Shown one piece after another: positions 8,027 to 17,177 of a stretch of DNA of 64,000 nt (positions within the stretch are counted from its first letter, which is position 1; every line of letters begins with the position of its first letter). Origin of the DNA: Paenibacillus sp. 1_12 (GTDB lineage: Bacteria; Bacillota; Bacilli; Paenibacillales; NBRC-103111); NCBI RefSeq assembly GCF_900114475.1, contig NZ_FOTE01000002.1, positions 124,001-188,000 of the forward strand. The letters are read 5' to 3'. The notes beneath the pieces are model-generated. The model was not told the DNA's origin and ran no database searches. It saw nothing but the letters and a program-made list of their open reading frames with translations. The position numbers were made by a program, and so were the translations under genes.

Positions 8027-8605
8027 TTATTTATTCAAGTGGGCCGTACAGTTCAATAAGTGACAATTCCATACAGCATCCGCCGTGAGCTCCATTACAG
8101 TTAAAGAGGTGTTGTTCAAATGAGATGTTACCGGCTCCCCCATAATACGCTCCAGAACAGGAGCAATAAAACCACCATGACTAACAACCAGGATCCGCTT
8201 CCCACGATGTGACTGCTCCAAAGCTTCAAAGAATGAAGACCATCTTTCTATTAGAGCCTCATCTGTCTCCAAGCCCAGATCTTGCTCTCTCCAGTTTTCC
8301 CCAAAGCGTGAAATTCGATCTTCCAAAGTCGTACCTTCCAGCTGACCAAAATGCCTTTCCCGCAGTCGAGAATCGATTCCAAGGAAAGGAATACCTGTTA
8401 CGTCGGAGATGGTTTGTGCCGTTTGTCTAGCCCTGATTAAATCACTTGCCATGATTCCATCCCATTGCTCACCTATCAATCGTCGCGCCAAAAGCTCAGC
8501 TTGTTCAATACCTATGCCTGCAAGCTCTGTATCCATCTGCCCTTGCATCCTGCCTGCAATATTCCATTCTGTCGTCCCGTGACGGATCAAGCCTACAGTA
8601 ATCAA
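8027..8605 (-). CDS. Histidine phosphatase family protein (phosphoglycerate mutase-like)
   Basis: The 192-residue protein begins with the catalytic box LIRHGTTEWN (His9 is the predicted phosphorylated residue). It has a second catalytic His in VVSHGGF, and ASDLIRARQTAQ and RLRERHFGQLEG match the conserved arginine and glutamate positions of the family. Members include cofactor-dependent phosphatases such as CobC-like and broad-specificity enzymes, and the substrate cannot be told from sequence. Start is TTG at 8605, preceded by GAGAGTGA at about 9 nt. A strong hairpin terminator lies just upstream, so it is probably its own transcription unit. Confidence 0.85.
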   Translation of the reverse strand: MITVGLIRHGTTEWNIAGRMQGQMDTELAGIGIEQAELLARRLIGEQWDGIMASDLIRARQTAQTISDVTGIPFLGIDSRLRERHFGQLEGTTLEDRISRFGENWREQDLGLETDEALIERWSSFFEALEQSHRGKRILVVSHGGFIAPVLERIMGEPVTSHLNNTSLTVMELTADAVWNCHLLNCTAHLNK

Positions 8606-8640
8606 TGTAAATAATCACTCTCTTTCTGTATCATCAAGTA

Positions 8641-8664
8641 AAAAAGCCCCTAAGGGGCTCGCTT
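8641..8664 (-). terminator. Intrinsic terminator of the ECF sigma/anti-sigma operon
   Basis: The minus strand has AGCCCCTTAGGGGCT followed by TTTTTTAC just past the anti-sigma stop codon, a compact GC-rich stem with a T run. Confidence 0.85.
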
Positions 8665-8668
8665 GCAG

Positions 8669-9301
8669 CTATGATTTAGTTCTTGAAAACCAATTCATCG
8701 TGAGTAAGGTACAAGTCAAACCCAGAAGCGAAAGGAAAAGCAGATAATCCTTGTAAGTATGAATCGGTCCCACCTGATACATGAAAGGTTCACTAAAGCC
8801 CTTCAAGCTGGCTACTGCAGATGGCATTGTCCGTACATTCATGGATTCCGATTTACCGCCAGCCACTACAACGGGATCGCTCATTCTGCCAATGACTGAA
8901 GAATCAGTAGATAACGCTACCGTATCTCCGTTTTGCTGGTTATTAATGGAATAAACAAATGAGAAAATAAACAACGCCAAACAAATAGCAATCATCGCGG
9001 TCATATTTCGGCGCAGCTTAAAGGAGAAAGCATACATTCTGCCAGTAACGGGAACCCTCCAGGATTCATCCTTGTAGATACGATTCATCACGCTGAGCGA
9101 AATGGGGGTGGAATTCGTATAAGGCTCTCCCATCTCGGCTGCACTTTGGATCAGATCTGTACTCTCTTGCCAAATTTCAAACTCGGCAGCACAGCTCTCG
9201 CAATGGTTGATATGTTCGTCAACCTTGCTTCTTGTAGGGTCATTTGCTGGCAAATCCCAATAAGCACCGAGTAATTCTTGAATTTCTTCACATTTCATCA
9301 T
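8669..9301 (-). CDS. Membrane-bound anti-sigma factor with zinc-finger ZAS domain
   Basis: The 210-residue protein starts with an anti-sigma domain carrying H30-x3-C34-x2-C37 (HINHCESC). A membrane helix follows near residues 98-116 and a second hydrophobic segment near the C-terminus (about 185-203), with an extracytoplasmic stretch between them. The start codon overlaps the stop of the upstream ECF sigma factor gene (ATGATG), so the two are translationally coupled. It is expected to hold the sigma factor at the membrane until a signal leads to its proteolysis. A PrsW-family protease is encoded at 45.2-45.9 kb, but linkage is only inference. A terminator follows. Confidence 0.85.
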   Translation of the reverse strand: MMKCEEIQELLGAYWDLPANDPTRSKVDEHINHCESCAAEFEIWQESTDLIQSAAEMGEPYTNSTPISLSVMNRIYKDESWRVPVTGRMYAFSFKLRRNMTAMIAICLALFIFSFVYSINNQQNGDTVALSTDSSVIGRMSDPVVVAGGKSESMNVRTMPSAVASLKGFSEPFMYQVGPIHTYKDYLLFLSLLGLTCTLLTMNWFSRTKS

Positions 9302-9888
9302 CGTTTCATCCCTTCATACTCCTCAAAGACTGGGTCAAGAAAGTAAGGTTCCAATTGAAGTTTGACACTCGCTCTTGCCCTGAACAGTAAGGATTTGACC
9401 GAACTTACGGTTTGACCTAGGATATTCGCGATCTCTTGATAATCCATCTGATCATATTCACGCATTATGAGTGCGGAACGCTGCTTCTCTGGTAAATTAT
9501 TAATGGCATCACGTACCATGGATACTTTTTCATTCCGTAATATACTTACTTCTGGCATCGAATCGGAATCAGCAAGAGGCTCGAAACCTCCCTGATCCAA
9601 GGATACCTTCACATGATTATTTTTACGCAATTCGCTTAGGACGGTATTTCTAGCTATCGTATACAGCCATGTTGAAAAAGTCGCCTCAATTTCTCGAAAT
9701 GAGCTTAGGCTGCGATAGGCTTTATAAAAAGTTTCATTGCATAAGTCCTCAGCCATCGAATCCATACGCGCGCTCTTTAACATGTGATAGATAAAAGCCA
9801 AAATCTTACGTTCGTAGCGTCGCATTAATTCGTCGTAAAGTTGTACGTTACCATCCTTGATCTCTCTGATCAACTGGGAATCGGTCAT
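9298..9888 (-). CDS. RNA polymerase ECF-family sigma factor
   Basis: This 196-residue protein has sigma region 2 at about residues 20-95, with EDLCNETFYKAYRSLSSF and the melting region TFSTWLYTIARNTVLSELRK. Sigma region 4 is at about 135-185, with LPEKQRSALIMREYDQMDYQEIANILGQTVSSVKSLLFRAR. There is no region 1 or 3, as usual for ECF sigmas. Start ATG at 9888 with AAGGAGGG 9 nt upstream. It forms an overlapping pair with the zinc-finger anti-sigma gene downstream. The pair is inserted between the accessory ypi-type genes and tyrA, a place where B. subtilis has no sigma factor. Confidence 0.9.
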   Translation of the reverse strand: MTDSQLIREIKDGNVQLYDELMRRYERKILAFIYHMLKSARMDSMAEDLCNETFYKAYRSLSSFREIEATFSTWLYTIARNTVLSELRKNNHVKVSLDQGGFEPLADSDSMPEVSILRNEKVSMVRDAINNLPEKQRSALIMREYDQMDYQEIANILGQTVSSVKSLLFRARASVKLQLEPYFLDPVFEEYEGMKR

Positions 9889-10062
9889 TCAATACGACCC
9901 TCCTTGTGATTCCTTGCTACCCCCAGTGACTCCTTACTACATTTGACTTTGCGGGAGCAAAAAAGTTGCGCATATCTAAAAAAATTTTACAGTGTTGTAT
10001 ATATCATTCGGTAATGATGAGCGTAATTCCTGCTTTTTCGACGATATATTAAAATATTTCAT

Positions 10063-10141
10063 AAAAAAAACCACCTTATTAAGAAAGGTGGTAGCACATA
10101 GTGCAATGATTTCGGATAGGAGTGGAGAGAAACCATACTGT
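10063..10141 (-). ncRNA. Candidate small RNA between tyrA and the ECF sigma gene
   Basis: A consensus sigma-A promoter (10148-10176) is followed about 50 nt later by a strong intrinsic terminator (stem ACCACCTT/AAGGTGGT at 10070-10092, then eight T on the minus strand). That gives a predicted transcript of about 79 nt with no convincing open frame. It could be an independent small RNA or an attenuated leader for the sigma factor operon starting at 9888. No known riboswitch or T-box pattern fits. Confidence 0.5.
10070..10092 (-). terminator. Intrinsic terminator of the candidate small RNA
   Basis: Perfect 8-bp stem ACCACCTT / AAGGTGGT with a 7-nt loop, followed on the minus strand by TTTTTTTT. 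Confidence 0.8.
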
Positions 10142-10147
10142 ACTTTT

Positions 10148-10176
10148 ATTATATGTATACGGTTACAAATTGTCAA
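10148..10176 (-). promoter_or_regulatory. Consensus sigma-A promoter
   Basis: The minus strand has TTGACA (10171-10176), a 17-bp spacer, then TATAAT (10148-10153): both hexamers are perfect. It lies just after the tyrA terminator and drives the 79-nt unit and possibly the sigma/anti-sigma genes beyond. The remaining sequence up to the sigma gene (9889-10060) shows only a weak ECF-like motif near 9930-9970. Confidence 0.85.
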
Positions 10177-10217
10177 TAGTTTTTTGAAAACGCTTTATAT
10201 TAATGTGAACAAAAAAA

Positions 10218-10244
10218 AGAACTACACATGAACTGTGTAATTCT
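10218..10244 (-). terminator. Terminator of the trp-hisC-tyrA operon, overlapping the tyrA stop
   Basis: The minus strand forms AGAATTACACA / TGTGTAGTTCT with a 5-nt loop, then eight T. The hairpin spans the last codons and the stop of tyrA. Confidence 0.75.
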
Positions 10245-11316
10245 CTTTTGTCAGAAGCTCAATCGCCCGATCCATATGCCCTTCGTCACGAAAAGATAAT
10301 CGCAAATTGCCAGGAACATCTTCACGGCTTTCAATAATATGAATGTTGCTCAAGTTAATTTTGTTATTGCCGAGCAGCATCGTAATTTGTCCAATGATTC
10401 CCGGGTGGTCAGGGACTTCATCGACATAAATTTCAAATACAGATGAAAGAACCCCTTTGCGGCGCTCTGGCAGGCCACTGCGAAACTCGTTGGCTTTACG
10501 GAACTCTGCCTCAATGCCCTTGCTATCATCCAATTTCAAAAGCTCGATAAAACGGGCAATTTCCGAATTCCAATCCAGCAGCAGCTTTAGCAGCACTTCA
10601 CGGTTGTCACTTAAAATATCTCTCCAAATAATCGGATCTCCAGATGCGATTCTTGTCAAATCCCTGAAGCCGCCGGCCGCCAGGTTCTCATACAAGTTAT
10701 TCGATTGGTTATAACCTGCGATTTGATTAACCAGAGCTACGGCAATTATATGCGGAAGATGGCTGATTGCACCAACAATATCATCATGCAGCCTGGAATC
10801 CACTTTAATAATATGAGCTCTCGTGAAGCGAAGTAATGTGGCTAGTCTGTCATAAGCCTCTTGAGGCGTTTGTTCCATCGGTGTAAGTACATAAAATGCA
10901 TTTTCGTACAAATACGGACTGGATGCCTCTACTCCTGTTTTCTCGCTGCCTGCCATCGGATGACCGCCAATGAAATAGGCATCTCCAAAATCAAGCCGTT
11001 CTGCACAAGCAGTTATGGAAGCTTTGGTGCTGCCCGCGTCGGTAATGATACATCCCGATTTCAGCTTCATCCGTGACAATTGATTTAAGTAATCCTCCAT
11101 ATTCCCGACAGGAACACAAAGAAAAATAAAATCAGCATCCGTCGCAGCTTCCTCCATCGACACCGTAGCATGATCAACAACCCCATGCTTCAAATATTTG
11201 TCTACGGACCGTGGGTTATTGGAATGGCCGACGACATATAACTCCGGTTTTCCTTTAAAACAGAGCGCCAGAGAACCGCCAATCAGACCAACCCCAAATA
11301 TAGCAATTTTTATCAT
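10222..11316 (-). CDS. tyrA: Prephenate dehydrogenase TyrA
   Basis: The 364-residue enzyme starts with a Rossmann NAD-binding motif (IFGVGLIGGS, residues 5-14). It has the prephenate-binding stretch FIGGHPMAGSEKTGVEAS and ends with an ACT regulatory domain (about 295-364, FEIYVDEVPDHPGIIGQITMLLG). It oxidatively decarboxylates prephenate to 4-hydroxyphenylpyruvate in tyrosine synthesis; the ACT domain suggests feedback control by an aromatic amino acid. It is the last gene of the run trpE-D-C-F-B-A-hisC-tyrA, the order found in B. subtilis. The terminator hairpin overlaps its stop codon. Confidence 0.95.
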   Translation of the reverse strand: MIKIAIFGVGLIGGSLALCFKGKPELYVVGHSNNPRSVDKYLKHGVVDHATVSMEEAATDADFIFLCVPVGNMEDYLNQLSRMKLKSGCIITDAGSTKASITACAERLDFGDAYFIGGHPMAGSEKTGVEASSPYLYENAFYVLTPMEQTPQEAYDRLATLLRFTRAHIIKVDSRLHDDIVGAISHLPHIIAVALVNQIAGYNQSNNLYENLAAGGFRDLTRIASGDPIIWRDILSDNREVLLKLLLDWNSEIARFIELLKLDDSKGIEAEFRKANEFRSGLPERRKGVLSSVFEIYVDEVPDHPGIIGQITMLLGNNKINLSNIHIIESREDVPGNLRLSFRDEGHMDRAIELLTKENYTVHV

Positions 11317-11346
11317 TGAAACTCATACCCTCCCAAAACCTTCCGC

Positions 11347-12447
11347 CTACACACCTGCAGTTACTTCATTAAGCGCTAACTGCAGCGCGCCGATAAACTT
11401 CTCATTTTGTTCCTGGCTTCCAACCGTTACACGAATCATCGTTGGCAGCTTCCAGGTCGGGTCATGACGAATAATAATACCTTTGCGCAGCAGTGAGTCA
11501 AAAACCTGAGCTCCTGAACGCTGTACATCCACCATCATAAAATTACCATGTGCCGGATAAAAAGGCAGCTTCAGCGCTTTGAATTGTTCAGATAAATATA
11601 CGATTCCTCGTGCGTTAGCTTCGCGGCAGTCATTAATAAAGGCTTCATCTTGTAACGCTGCTAGGGCAGCCTTTTGAGCAAAACCAGTTGTATTAAAGGG
11701 TTCGCGCACCTGATTAATCGACCGGATCACTTCAGGATGACCGATACCATAGCCAATCCGCAGGGAGGCAAGTCCATAAATTTTGGAGAAGGTACGAAGA
11801 ACGATGGCATTTTTAAATTGATTAACAAGTGCAATGCTATCCGGGTATTCTCCGCTTACATTGTACTCGGCATAAGCTTCATCAAGTACGACCAACACAT
11901 GGGCAGGTACAGCATTCAGAAAATCAACAACCTCTTGATGAGAATTCATCGTACCTGTCGGGTTGTTAGGGTTGCACAACCAAATAATTTTCGTCCGTTC
12001 GTTAATCTGGTCCAGCATCCCCTGCAAATCATGCGTGCCTTCCTTCAAAGGAACTTCGATACTTACAGCACCTTCAATTTCAGCATTATGCTTGTATTGT
12101 GGAAATGTTGGAGTAGCCATAATGTTCTCATCACCTGGAACCAGATACGCGCGTGCCAGCATCAAAATAATTTCATCAGACCCAGCTCCAAAAATCACCT
12201 GATCTGTGCCCACATTGAAATGCTTGGCCACAGCAGCCGTTAATTCTACAGCACCACCGTCTGGATAAATGCTGGATTGATCAATATTCGCTATAATGGC
12301 TTCTTTTGCTTTTGGAGAGCACCCGAATGGGTTCTCATTGGAAGCCAGCTTAATCACTTCGGTTAAGCCGAGCTCTCTTTTCACTTCATCCATGGGCTTG
12401 CCAGGTTTATAAACAGGAAGATGGACAATATTTTTTTTAGGTTGCAC
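11347..12447 (-). CDS. hisC: Histidinol-phosphate/aromatic aminotransferase HisC
   Basis: This PLP-dependent fold-type I aminotransferase of 366 residues contains SNENPFGCSP, the WLCNPNNPTGT motif, DEAYAEY and the PLP lysine in TFSKIYGLASLRIGYG. In Bacilli this enzyme serves both histidine synthesis and the last step to tyrosine and phenylalanine, which explains its place between trpA and tyrA. The open frame extends to a TTG at 12465. I chose the GTG at 12447 because GGAG lies 8 nt before it and the protein then begins at the family's usual point. Spacing to tyrA is 30 bp. Confidence 0.93.
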   Translation of the reverse strand: MQPKKNIVHLPVYKPGKPMDEVKRELGLTEVIKLASNENPFGCSPKAKEAIIANIDQSSIYPDGGAVELTAAVAKHFNVGTDQVIFGAGSDEIILMLARAYLVPGDENIMATPTFPQYKHNAEIEGAVSIEVPLKEGTHDLQGMLDQINERTKIIWLCNPNNPTGTMNSHQEVVDFLNAVPAHVLVVLDEAYAEYNVSGEYPDSIALVNQFKNAIVLRTFSKIYGLASLRIGYGIGHPEVIRSINQVREPFNTTGFAQKAALAALQDEAFINDCREANARGIVYLSEQFKALKLPFYPAHGNFMMVDVQRSGAQVFDSLLRKGIIIRHDPTWKLPTMIRVTVGSQEQNEKFIGALQLALNEVTAGV

Positions 12448-12525
12448 GCAGGTCACTCCATTCAAGAATTGTTGTATCCATTCGTAACCACTATTTTAAC
12501 TTATTTAACGTGCGCTTGCCAATCA

Positions 12526-13338
12526 TTACGATCCTATTAATTTGCTCACGAAATCATCAATCTGCTGCAAAGCTTGCGGTCGAGTCGCTGCCTCTGCAAA
12601 TAAAGGGAGCACTTCTTCAATCTGGCGCACCAGCGCACTCCCTACAACAATGCCATCGCAGCTTTGCGCAAATTTAGCAAATTGCTCATGATTCGAAATG
12701 CCAAAGCCAACCGCGATCGGAAGTGTCGTAGCTTGTCGCACCGTTTCGATAAACTGATCAATACCACTATGGAATTGAGTTCTCGTTCCTGTTACACCCA
12801 ATGAAGATACACAATAAACAAAACCCGACGCACGGGTGACAATACGCTCAATTCGCTCCTTGGAAGTTGGTGCCACCAACGGTATTAAATGAATGCCATG
12901 GGCTTTTGCCAATGTCTGTACCTCTTGATCCTCCTCCATAGGTAGATCAGGAATAATAAGACCACTGATATCACTTTCCTGCAGCAAAGGGAATATCTTA
13001 TCCAATCCCAGCTGCAGCACCGGATTATAATAAGTAAACAAAATGAAAGGCAGTTCACTACCTTCGCTTCTTGCCACGCGCGCCGCTTCAATGCAATCCC
13101 TGATTGATATTTGATGGCTGCCTAATGCGCGCTGTGAAGAACGCTGGATAACAGGACCATCTGCGAGCGGATCCGAGTACGGAACTCCTAATTCAATGAT
13201 GCTTGCTCCAGAGAGCTCCAATTGTTTAATGATATCAATCGAGGTTCTGATATCCGGATCTCCCATCGTCAAAAACGGGATAAAAGCAGGCTTCTGCTGC
13301 TCCTTAAGCTCGGCAAACTTACGGTCAATGCGATTCAT
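12526..13338 (-). CDS. trpA: Tryptophan synthase alpha chain TrpA
   Basis: The 270-residue TIM-barrel protein has the catalytic glutamate in [22 protein letters not shown] and aspartate in [11 protein letters not shown], and the phosphate-binding GFGISNHEQ and GIVVGSALV loops. It cleaves indole-3-glycerol phosphate and passes indole to TrpB. The ATG overlaps the end of trpB by 14 bp, indicating coupled translation. It is the last trp gene before hisC. Confidence 0.97.
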   Translation of the reverse strand: MNRIDRKFAELKEQQKPAFIPFLTMGDPDIRTSIDIIKQLELSGASIIELGVPYSDPLADGPVIQRSSQRALGSHQISIRDCIEAARVARSEGSELPFILFTYYNPVLQLGLDKIFPLLQESDISGLIIPDLPMEEDQEVQTLAKAHGIHLIPLVAPTSKERIERIVTRASGFVYCVSSLGVTGTRTQFHSGIDQFIETVRQATTLPIAVGFGISNHEQFAKFAQSCDGIVVGSALVRQIEEVLPLFAEAATRPQALQQIDDFVSKLIGS

Positions 13339-14530
13339 TAGCGCTGCCTCCCAAATGCTTCATAATGGCTTCTACATCCTTATCTCCGCGACCTGATAAG
13401 CTTACGATAATAATCTCGTCCTTGCCCATCGTTGGAGCTATTTTCATCGTTTGTGCAATCGCATGCGCGCTTTCCAGTGCTGGAATAATTCCTTCTGTCC
13501 GACTTAGCAGTTGCAAAGCATCAAGTGCTTCCTGATCCGTAATCGGATAGTACTCGGCACGATTGGAATCTTTCAAATAGGCATGCTCCGGACCAATTCC
13601 CGGATAATCCAGACCTGCTGAGATCGAATGTGCTTCTTGAACCTGTCCAAATTGGTCCTGCAGCAAATAGCTCATTGAGCCCTGAAACACTCCATGGCTG
13701 CCCTTGGTCATTGTAGCTGCATGCAGCTTCGTATCAATGCCTTTTCCTGCCGCTTCAGCACCAATTAAGCGTACGCTGGTGTCCCCCACGAACGGGTAAA
13801 AGATTCCGATTGCGTTACTGCCTCCACCGACTGCTGCAATGATCGTATCCGGAAGTCTGCCTTCCTGCTCCAAAATTTGTCTGCGGGATTCATCTCCGAT
13901 AATCCGTTGGAAATCGCGAACCATCATAGGATATGGATGCGGACCTGTAGCCGATCCGAGAATGTAGAATGTATCGTCAACATGACTTACCCAATAGCGC
14001 AGTGTTTCATTACATGCATCTTTCAGAGTTCTGGTACCTGATACGACTGGAACAACCTCGGTACCGAGCAAATTCATGCGGAACACATTCAACTGCTGAC
14101 GCTTCATATCCTCTTCACCCATAAACACTTTACATTCATAACCAAGCAATGCTGCAACGGTCGCTGTGGCCACACCATGCTGTCCTGCACCGGTTTCGGC
14201 GATCAGTTTCTTTTTGCCCATCCATTTGGCCAGCAAACCTTGGCCCAACGCATTGTTAATTTTGTGCGCTCCGGTATGGTTCAAATCCTCACGCTTCAAA
14301 TAGATCTTCGCTCCACCTAAATGAGCCGACAAGCGCTCCGCATAAAATAACGAAGTCGGTCTGCCTGAATATTGGTGTAAAAAGTGATTCAGCTCTTGTT
14401 GGAATTTATCTTCCTTCACAAAGCTTTTATAAGCTGTCTCCAACTCAATCAACGCATTCATCAAGGTTTCTGGAACATAACGTCCTCCAAACTTTCCGAA
14501 CCTTCCTTGCTCATCCGGTACTTGTATCAC
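13325..14530 (-). CDS. trpB: Tryptophan synthase beta chain TrpB
   Basis: The 401-residue PLP enzyme carries the lysine motif [18 protein letters not shown] and the phosphate-binding GGGSNAIG loop ([16 protein letters not shown]). The C-terminal LSGRGDKD box is also present. It condenses indole with serine to tryptophan. GTG start at 14530, 20 bp inside the end of trpF, with AAGGGTG as ribosome-binding site. Length and motifs are as expected for the family. Confidence 0.97.
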   Translation of the reverse strand: MIQVPDEQGRFGKFGGRYVPETLMNALIELETAYKSFVKEDKFQQELNHFLHQYSGRPTSLFYAERLSAHLGGAKIYLKREDLNHTGAHKINNALGQGLLAKWMGKKKLIAETGAGQHGVATATVAALLGYECKVFMGEEDMKRQQLNVFRMNLLGTEVVPVVSGTRTLKDACNETLRYWVSHVDDTFYILGSATGPHPYPMMVRDFQRIIGDESRRQILEQEGRLPDTIIAAVGGGSNAIGIFYPFVGDTSVRLIGAEAAGKGIDTKLHAATMTKGSHGVFQGSMSYLLQDQFGQVQEAHSISAGLDYPGIGPEHAYLKDSNRAEYYPITDQEALDALQLLSRTEGIIPALESAHAIAQTMKIAPTMGKDEIIIVSLSGRGDKDVEAIMKHLGGSANESH

Positions 14531-15302
14531 GATGCTTCACCCTTTCCACAAATCGAGTAATTTTATTTATATCCTTCATACCATCCGTCTCTACACCACT
14601 TGAAACATCCACACCATCTGGAGCATACGTATCGAGAAGCTCACCAACATTGTCCGGCAGCAGCCCCCCCGCTACAAAGAGACGCAGGTTAACCGCGCTG
14701 CACCATGCCTGATAAGCAGTAATTGCCTCCCAAGCGAAGGTTTTACCCGAGCCGCCGCCATATTCAGGATCGAATGTATCCAAAAGAATTGCGTCCACTA
14801 CATACTTATAAGGGGTTAACAAGGCATCTACATGGTTCAACTCTACAGCCGTTGGCACACCAGCGGCGCCCTCATCATCCTTATGCCGAGCTGTATTCGA
14901 CTCACTTTTCACAGTTACCGCTAACGTATGATCACTGTGGGATTGATTGCCTTTTACTACAGACACAACCTTCCACACCTGCACACCTGGGAACGTATCT
15001 TTGACCCACTGGCAATGCTCAGGGCTTTCCTGACCATGAAATTGAATGACATCCAGACGCGCCTCCTGCATGATCGAGGTTAGCTCGGACTGAGAAGGAT
15101 TCACAAATACCCCTACAGATAAAGGATGACTCAGACCTGCAGCACGCTGCTCGTCGAGCACCTCAATCATTTTGGAAGCTTGCTCAGGTGTAACCTGACG
15201 CTTGCTCTTGGCAAATAAGAAGCCAATGTAATCTATAGGCAAATGGAGAATGGAGCGCACCATCTCCGGCTGCTGAAGTCCGCATATTTTAATACTGCTC
15301 AT
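14511..15302 (-). CDS. trpF: Phosphoribosylanthranilate isomerase TrpF with an internal insertion
   Basis: The enzyme isomerises phosphoribosylanthranilate to CdRP. Family landmarks are KICGLQQPE at the start (catalytic Cys), [36 protein letters not shown] and [11 protein letters not shown]. At 263 residues it is about 45-60 longer than most TrpF proteins. The extra piece lies between the VWKVVSV and DAILLDT strands (about residues 120-165), is rich in Ser, His, Thr and Glu, and looks like a flexible loop. An upstream GTG at 15314 overlaps the trpC stop; the ATG at 15302 has GAGG 6 nt before it. Confidence 0.93.
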   Translation of the reverse strand: MSSIKICGLQQPEMVRSILHLPIDYIGFLFAKSKRQVTPEQASKMIEVLDEQRAAGLSHPLSVGVFVNPSQSELTSIMQEARLDVIQFHGQESPEHCQWVKDTFPGVQVWKVVSVVKGNQSHSDHTLAVTVKSESNTARHKDDEGAAGVPTAVELNHVDALLTPYKYVVDAILLDTFDPEYGGGSGKTFAWEAITAYQAWCSAVNLRLFVAGGLLPDNVGELLDTYAPDGVDVSSGVETDGMKDINKITRFVERVKHRDTSTG

Positions 15303-15310
15303 CGCTTGCC

Positions 15311-16111
15311 TCACTGCCCTTTCAATGCAAATGCACCCATTAAATCATGTACACCCTGCTCAACGCTTGGCTGACGCATGAAGTGCTCCCCGATAAGCAA
15401 AGCCTCAGCACCAACTGATTGAAGATAAGATACCTCGGAAGGCAGCGAGATGCCGCTTTCGCTGACAATCGTCACACCATCAGGTATGTGGGCAATAAGC
15501 TCCTCTGTTGTTTTCAAATCCGTAACGAAGGTTTGCAAATTGCGATTGTTTATCCCAATTAAAGATACGTCAAGCTCCAATACACGGTTAAGCTCTGCTT
15601 GATCATGGACCTCTACGAGCACATCCAGCCCAATTGCTTTGGCGACCTTGGAAAATTCCCGCATCTGCTCAGTTGTCAGAATAGCGGCAATCAATAGAAT
15701 CGCATCCGCGCCGATGACACGTGCTTCATAAATCTGATGTAGATCAATGGTGAAGTCTTTACGTAGAATAGGTACTTGTACTGCCGCTCGCACCGCCTGT
15801 AAGTAATCGTTCGAGCCTTGAAAATAATCGACATCCGTCAATACAGAAATGCAATCGGTCCCTGCATTCACATAGGCTTGTGCAAGCTTAACTGGCTCAA
15901 AATCAGCACGGATCAGCCCTTTGGAAGGCGAGGCCTTCTTTACTTCAGCTATGAGTCCCATTGAGCGCTTGCGATCAGTTGTTAGTGCTCGTTCAAAACC
16001 GAGGCATGGAGAAAGCAAAGCGATTTGCTTATCCATGTCTGCGATAGTTGTTTGCTCTTTCAACAGAGCAACCTCTTTATGTTTGGTCGCTACAATTTTA
16101 TCTAGAAACAT
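15311..16111 (-). CDS. trpC: Indole-3-glycerol phosphate synthase TrpC
   Basis: The 266-residue TIM-barrel enzyme shows LIAEVKKASPSKGLI (catalytic lysine), ISVLTDVDYFQGS, PILRKDFTIDLHQIYEAR, LVEVHDQAEL, IGINNRNLQTF and the VSESGI / LIGEHFMR phosphate-site motifs. It converts CdRP to indole-3-glycerol phosphate. Its start overlaps the end of trpD by 14 bp, and its stop lies against trpF. Standard length. Confidence 0.97.
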   Translation of the reverse strand: MFLDKIVATKHKEVALLKEQTTIADMDKQIALLSPCLGFERALTTDRKRSMGLIAEVKKASPSKGLIRADFEPVKLAQAYVNAGTDCISVLTDVDYFQGSNDYLQAVRAAVQVPILRKDFTIDLHQIYEARVIGADAILLIAAILTTEQMREFSKVAKAIGLDVLVEVHDQAELNRVLELDVSLIGINNRNLQTFVTDLKTTEELIAHIPDGVTIVSESGISLPSEVSYLQSVGAEALLIGEHFMRQPSVEQGVHDLMGAFALKGQ

Positions 16112-17141
16112 GGCTTAGCTCTCCTGTACATTGGACTAATTGCTGCAGCTTCGAGGCGGCCTGTCCTGAATCGATCACATGGGCCGCAAATTTGACACCT
16201 TCTTGCAGTGTAGCGCATTTACCTGTGACATAAAAGCATGCCGCAGCATTGGCCAATACGATATCGCGACAAGCACCGTGCGAACCTTGGAAAATATCAC
16301 GGACGATCTCTGCATTCGTCACTGCATCCCCACCGATAACTTCCTTTAAACTGCTTTGCTTCAACCCCAGTAAATCTGGGGTAATCTCATAGGTAGTAAT
16401 TTCACCATTTCTCAGTTCCGTCAGCTGAGTCGCATCCGAAATACTAATTTCATCCAATCCGTCATAACTAGCAACGACGAGTGCTCGCTTTACGTTCAGT
16501 GCCTGCATAACATAAGCCATCGTTTCAGTCTTGTCGCGATCGAATATACCAAGCACCTGGCGATCTGCACCTGCCGGATTAGTCAGCGGCCCCAGCAAAT
16601 TAAAAACCGTCCTGACGCCAAGCTCCTTGCGCGGAGCCGCTGCATGCTTCATCGACTGATGGTACAGCTGTGCGAACATAAAACATATACCCACCTGCTC
16701 CAGACATTGTGCCGCCTGTAGCGGGTCCAGCGTAATATTGACTCCAAGGGCTTCCAATACGTCCGCACTGCCGCTTTTGCTCGACATGGCACGATTCCCA
16801 TGCTTGGCTACTCTTATGCCTCCTGCTGCTGCAACAATCGCTGCAGTAGTTGATATATTAAAGGTGTCTGCTCCGTCTCCACCTGTGCCGCAAGTATCCA
16901 GCAATTGGCTTTGCTCCGTCATTACGTGATTTGCTTTAGAACGCATAGCCTCGGCAAATCCGGTAATCTCTTCAATGGTTTCACCCTTCATCCGAAGAAC
17001 CGTAAGGAGCCCACCAATCTGTGCTTGCGTTACTTTGCCGTCCATAATATCTGACATAACCGCAGCTGCTTCTGATCGTGTCAAATGCCCGGAGTCAAGC
17101 ACCTTCTGTATCGCCTGTTGAACCGTAATAATATGATCCAT
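16098..17141 (-). CDS. trpD: Anthranilate phosphoribosyltransferase TrpD
   Basis: The 347-residue enzyme carries the glycine-rich PRPP site DTCGTGGDGADTFNIST and the HGNRAMSSKSGSADVLEALG anthranilate/PRPP region. RTVFNLLGPLTNPA follows later in the chain. It attaches phosphoribose to anthranilate. ATG start with AAAGGAAG upstream, 36 bp after trpE. No TrpG glutaminase gene lies in this operon; as in B. subtilis, the amidotransferase probably comes from a folate-locus pabA/trpG elsewhere. Confidence 0.97.
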   Translation of the reverse strand: MDHIITVQQAIQKVLDSGHLTRSEAAAVMSDIMDGKVTQAQIGGLLTVLRMKGETIEEITGFAEAMRSKANHVMTEQSQLLDTCGTGGDGADTFNISTTAAIVAAAGGIRVAKHGNRAMSSKSGSADVLEALGVNITLDPLQAAQCLEQVGICFMFAQLYHQSMKHAAAPRKELGVRTVFNLLGPLTNPAGADRQVLGIFDRDKTETMAYVMQALNVKRALVVASYDGLDEISISDATQLTELRNGEITTYEITPDLLGLKQSSLKEVIGGDAVTNAEIVRDIFQGSHGACRDIVLANAAACFYVTGKCATLQEGVKFAAHVIDSGQAASKLQQLVQCTGELSHVSR

Positions 17142-17177
17142 AGCCGTAACTTCCTTTCTTATAAGAATGAATAAGAA

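Noticed and set aside
10081-10095. AAGGTGGTAGCAC on the plus strand, resembling a T-box core
   Set aside because: It is the arm of the minus-strand terminator; the plus strand has no T-box stem I, no matching terminator and no gene downstream.
9976-10176. Open frame spanning the small-RNA unit
   Set aside because: It runs across a promoter and terminator without a ribosome-binding site; a shorter ATG frame of 28 codons begins right after the T run and also lacks one.
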